From Neobacillus sp. FSL H8-0543 (GTDB lineage: Bacteria; Bacillota; Bacilli; Bacillales; Cytobacillaceae): a stretch of 64,000 nucleotides of DNA. The stretch is from the NCBI RefSeq assembly GCF_038592905.1, contig NZ_CP151943.1, positions 2,802,501-2,866,500 of the forward strand. Reading direction: 5' to 3'. The notes under the pieces are model-generated. The model did no database searches. It was given only the letters and a program-made list of their open reading frames with translations, and was not told the DNA's origin. Shown one piece after another: positions 61,145 to 64,000 of the stretch (position 1 is its first letter; every line of letters starts with the position of its first letter). Position numbers and translations under genes: made by a program.

Positions 61145-62934
61145 GTGGCTTGAATGACCAACAAATAGCTGCCGTAACTACTGATAAAGATACTCTAGTA
61201 ATTGCTTGTCCTGGGAGCGGTAAAACACGAGTATTAACCCGGAAGATTGCATTTGAATTAGAGCGTTTAGAGAGTAAGAAGAAATTCGTAGTTGCACTGA
61301 CATATACAAATCGAGCTGCTGAGGAAATACAAAAAAGAGTTGAAGAGCTAGGAATACCTCAAGATCAATTGTGGGCTGGAACAATACATTCTTTTTGTTA
61401 TCAATGGATTATTAAACCGTATGCAGGATACGAGCCTACTTTATTAAATGGTTTCTCCATAATAGATGATTATAAAAGGCAAAAAACTTTAAAACAAATT
61501 ATAGAGAAACATTATCTACCACTTAATACAGTAATAAATACTTCATTAAACAGAGACGGAAATTATATAAATACAGATTCCTATCACAATTTGATAGCCA
61601 GAGAATTCCACCAGAATATTGTTAATAAAAAAGAAATAGACTTTGATCTTTTACTATATTATTCGTATAAACTTTTGAAAACTCACTCAAAGATACGTAG
61701 TCATTTAGCTAATATATTTTCTTATTTCTTTATTGATGAGTACCAAGATACACAAGATTTACAGTATGCGATTATTGGAGAAATAATCAAACAACAAGAA
61801 AGTCAGTGTAAAGTTTTTTTAGTTGGGGATCCAGATCAAGCAATTTATGACTCTTTGGGAGGAATTTCTAAGAACCTTGAGGAGATTAAAAAAGAATTTA
61901 ATAATCGAAATATTGAACTTAGGGAATTACCTGGTAATTACCGTTCAACTCAAAGAATTGTCGACTTTTTTAGTAACTTCCAATCTACTAATTTAAATAT
62001 ACAGGCTCTTTGCAGCTATGCAAACGAGAGAGGATTAATTTCATTTAATACTGTTGTAAATAAGGAAGAACTGTTTATTGAATTTGCTAAATTAATTGAA
62101 AGTAATTTAAATAAAGGAGTTAAACCTAATGAAATTTGTATAATTGCACCACAATGGTACTTCCTAACTCCATTAGCAAAAAAATTAAAGAGTATCTTAC
62201 CAGAAGTTCCGTTTGAGGCTCCGGGAATTACCCCTTTACCAAGAAATAGAGAGAACTTTTGGTGGAAATTATCTAGATTATTTTTGTCAGAGATTAAACC
62301 TGGGACATCAATTAATCGTTTTAGATGGATAGAAGAAATTGTACAAGAAATCAACAATTATACTAATGGTTGTCTGGGAATAGAACGGTTAGATTGTAGG
62401 AGATACTTAAAAATAGTAAATTCTATAAAACCGGATGAAACGGATGGTATAAATTATTTAGAAAAGGCATTTGAAAAATTCCTTTCTTCCCTAGAAATTG
62501 AAATCAATTCTCATCCTGTACTAATCGATCAATGGAATCATTTTTTTAGTGGGATTGGATCCAGATATGAATCGTTTGAGTTTGACGGAATCCCGAAAAC
62601 CATTGATTATTTTAAGAATGCATTTAATCCATCAGATGGAATTGTAATAAACACTTGTCACGGAGTAAAGGGTGAAGAATTTGAGACAGTAATTGCATTT
62701 GGCCTGTTATGGGGTTATGTACCTCATTGGAGTTCTATCATACGAAAACCTTACAATGAGGCTTTAGGTGCATCTAGTAAGTTATTATATGTTATTGGTT
62801 CACGTGCTAAGCGGAACTTACATTTGTTTGCAGAGACGGGAAGAAAAACTCAATCTGAAAATGCGTATGTAATTAATCATCAATTAGGACAGTTATCCTT
62901 TGAGTATGATAATACTTATTTCTCGCAAAGGTAG
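61138..62934 (+). CDS. UvrD/Rep-like helicase, GajB-like
   Basis: A 598-aa superfamily 1A helicase: Walker A ACPGSGKT (23-30), LTYTNRAAEEIQKRV, Walker B IDEYQDTQDLQ (~199), motif III VGDPDQAIYDSLGG, motif IV LPGNYRSTQRIV, motif V TCHGVKGEEFETV (~505). The usual YVAxTRA motif VI reads LLYVIGSRAKRNLHLF. GajB senses DNA ends and switches on GajA in Gabija. Its start lies inside gajA, so the two are coupled. It is longer than the ~494-aa reference GajB. Confidence 0.87.
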   Translation: MLSGLNDQQIAAVTTDKDTLVIACPGSGKTRVLTRKIAFELERLESKKKFVVALTYTNRAAEEIQKRVEELGIPQDQLWAGTIHSFCYQWIIKPYAGYEPTLLNGFSIIDDYKRQKTLKQIIEKHYLPLNTVINTSLNRDGNYINTDSYHNLIAREFHQNIVNKKEIDFDLLLYYSYKLLKTHSKIRSHLANIFSYFFIDEYQDTQDLQYAIIGEIIKQQESQCKVFLVGDPDQAIYDSLGGISKNLEEIKKEFNNRNIELRELPGNYRSTQRIVDFFSNFQSTNLNIQALCSYANERGLISFNTVVNKEELFIEFAKLIESNLNKGVKPNEICIIAPQWYFLTPLAKKLKSILPEVPFEAPGITPLPRNRENFWWKLSRLFLSEIKPGTSINRFRWIEEIVQEINNYTNGCLGIERLDCRRYLKIVNSIKPDETDGINYLEKAFEKFLSSLEIEINSHPVLIDQWNHFFSGIGSRYESFEFDGIPKTIDYFKNAFNPSDGIVINTCHGVKGEEFETVIAFGLLWGYVPHWSSIIRKPYNEALGASSKLLYVIGSRAKRNLHLFAETGRKTQSENAYVINHQLGQLSFEYDNTYFSQR

Positions 62935-63333
62935 TTTAATAACTATTAAAGAATACTCGATATTGTGTATATGGAGGAATCAAGATGGTTTCAAGTGCAA
63001 CCATAAAGAGGTAACCGTGTCGTCTTATTCAAAATGGACAACCTGATTTAAGTGTTTTAAATATCATTTTGCTTAAAAATAAATTAAACTCTTGGAAAAA
63101 AGAAGTTTGACTACAGGGACTTGAACGTGATTTCTATTACATCTCTTTTAGAGTGGAGGAAACCAAAAGAATTTCATATTACAAACGTATTAATGTTTGT
63201 GACTAATATTAATAATTCAGCTTTATTATTTGAATATATAAATTTTTATTGCGTTTTATTTCAAATAAGTGAGTATTTAAGGCCATTAGTAGGACTATAT
63301 TAATCAAAACATCTAAGAAAAAGGAGCCTTGTT
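62935..63333. other. Intergenic region without a supported gene
   Basis: About 400 bp of AT-rich DNA. ATGGTTTCAAGTGCAACC at 62985 follows TGGAGG but stops after nine codons. Short readable stretches in different frames (LIQNGQPDLSVLNI near 63026, LERDFYYISFRVEE near 63120) suggest a decayed gene, not identified. A 60-codon frame at 63121-63303 has no good ribosome binding site. Confidence 0.5.
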
Positions 63334-64000
63334 ATGAAAAGGTGGAATACTGAAATTTATGATTTTTTGGAAAATATCACTGAAGTTTTATTTAAAGGTT
63401 TCAAGGAAGGGAGCAGTATTATTTTTGAGTTTGTGAATACATATAATTCACTTCTAGCAATACTTATATTAATACTGGTAGGTTTTTTTTACTTTAAAAA
63501 GGTTATTGATAAAGAAGAAAAGGAATTTACGTTATTAAAGGTATGTGAAATTATTTTAAATATATTAATAGCGGCTGGCTTAGGTTATCTAGTCAAATTA
63601 GCTAATATTGAGGGTTTAATAAAAATATTAAATTTAGTTTGGTCTGTAAGTGTTGGATTAACAATTTTTTTTCTTTTACTCTTATTAAGAGAAATAGTTA
63701 TTTATATAAAATCTAGTAACAAAATAGTTGCAGGATATTCAAATGGTTATATTTTTTTAGGGTTAATTTATTTGTTCACATCAATCGCTTCAAATCAATT
63801 TGAACCTATAAATATTATTTTAATGGTTATTTACTTTTTAAGTTTATGGATGTTTGTACAATTAATTAGTCAAAATAGTAAAAAAGCAGACATTGGAATT
63901 GACGAGGAGTCAGACAACCCCATAAATACATATTCACAGTTACTTCCAACAAGAAAGAAAGAATTTAACCGGGTATATAATCAACTAACGAATGTTCGCT
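63334..64000 (+). CDS. Multi-TM protein, N-terminal part (runs off the window); possible membrane NTPase
   Basis: An open frame of 222 codons without stop to the window end, ATG 63334 behind AAGGAG. Five hydrophobic segments at about residues 38-55, 69-88, 98-122, 136-152 and 158-178 are followed by a soluble start with LLPTRKKEFNRVYNQL. In KAP-type P-loop NTPases a short RKxE..R motif like this comes shortly before the Walker A, so a membrane-anchored KAP-like NTPase is plausible. The ATPase domain itself is beyond the window, so this is inference. Confidence 0.6.
   Translation, partial: MKRWNTEIYDFLENITEVLFKGFKEGSSIIFEFVNTYNSLLAILILILVGFFYFKKVIDKEEKEFTLLKVCEIILNILIAAGLGYLVKLANIEGLIKILNLVWSVSVGLTIFFLLLLLREIVIYIKSSNKIVAGYSNGYIFLGLIYLFTSIASNQFEPINIILMVIYFLSLWMFVQLISQNSKKADIGIDEESDNPINTYSQLLPTRKKEFNRVYNQLTNVR

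Noticed and set aside
63121-63303. 60-codon plus-strand gene
   Set aside because: Weak start context, no recognisable family and no operon link; left as uncertain intergenic sequence.

Overview
The window is chromosomal DNA from a low-GC Gram-positive spore-former of the family Bacillaceae. The evidence is a guanine-riboswitch-controlled purEKBCSQLFMNHD operon, followed by the yerA-yerB-yerC-pcrB-pcrA-ligA-camS block, gatCAB, dgkB and rlmCD, an order known from Bacillus subtilis and its relatives. Glyoxylate-shunt genes (aceBA) and large intergenic repeat arrays point to a soil Bacillaceae outside the B. subtilis group, possibly a Neobacillus-like genus. That placement is an inference.

Layout. 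1-650: 3' end of 23S rRNA, 5S rRNA and a terminator. 870-1620: yebE and the NETI-motif gene yebG. 1617-15365: the purine operon with PurR boxes, a sigma-A promoter, a guanine riboswitch and its attenuator; it makes IMP from PRPP. A tandem hairpin array lies between purB and purC. 15380-25860: a DUF2892 gene, yerA, yerB, yerC, pcrB, pcrA, ligA and camS. 25895-27560: rocA (proline and arginine catabolism). 27599-33768: an 82-bp repeat array, two Fnr-type sites, then nirBD and siroheme genes forming a nitrite reduction unit. 33905-36858: malate synthase and isocitrate lyase. 36990-38505: yueI-like, OsmC-like and VanZ-like genes. 38630-41878: gatCAB, the tRNA-dependent amidotransferase. 41927-42768: a four-fold 240-bp array of promoter/operator-like palindromes upstream of a thioredoxin-like gene. 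43445-44241: a 52-bp hairpin array. 44288-49070: plsY, a methyltransferase and an ECF sigma/anti-sigma membrane operon. 49238-55688: dgkB, pncA, pncB, a polysaccharide deacetylase and rlmCD.

From about 55,870 to the end the DNA is visibly more AT-rich, gene order is no longer conserved, and the content looks like a defence island. It holds a two-gene minus-strand unit of unknown function, two decayed copies of the same part of a type I restriction hsdR gene flanking an unknown two-TM coiled-coil gene, a Gabija-like pair (OLD-family ATPase-TOPRIM nuclease plus UvrD-like helicase), and the start of a multi-TM protein that runs off the window and may be a membrane NTPase.

The most unusual features are the repeats. 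Three loci carry hairpin units with the same 52-bp period but different sequences. A separate 240-bp array places palindromes over -10-like hexamers. The best candidates for something undescribed are the two-TM coiled-coil gene inside the hsdR relic, the extended Gabija-like pair, and the ECF operon with a triplicated membrane protein.
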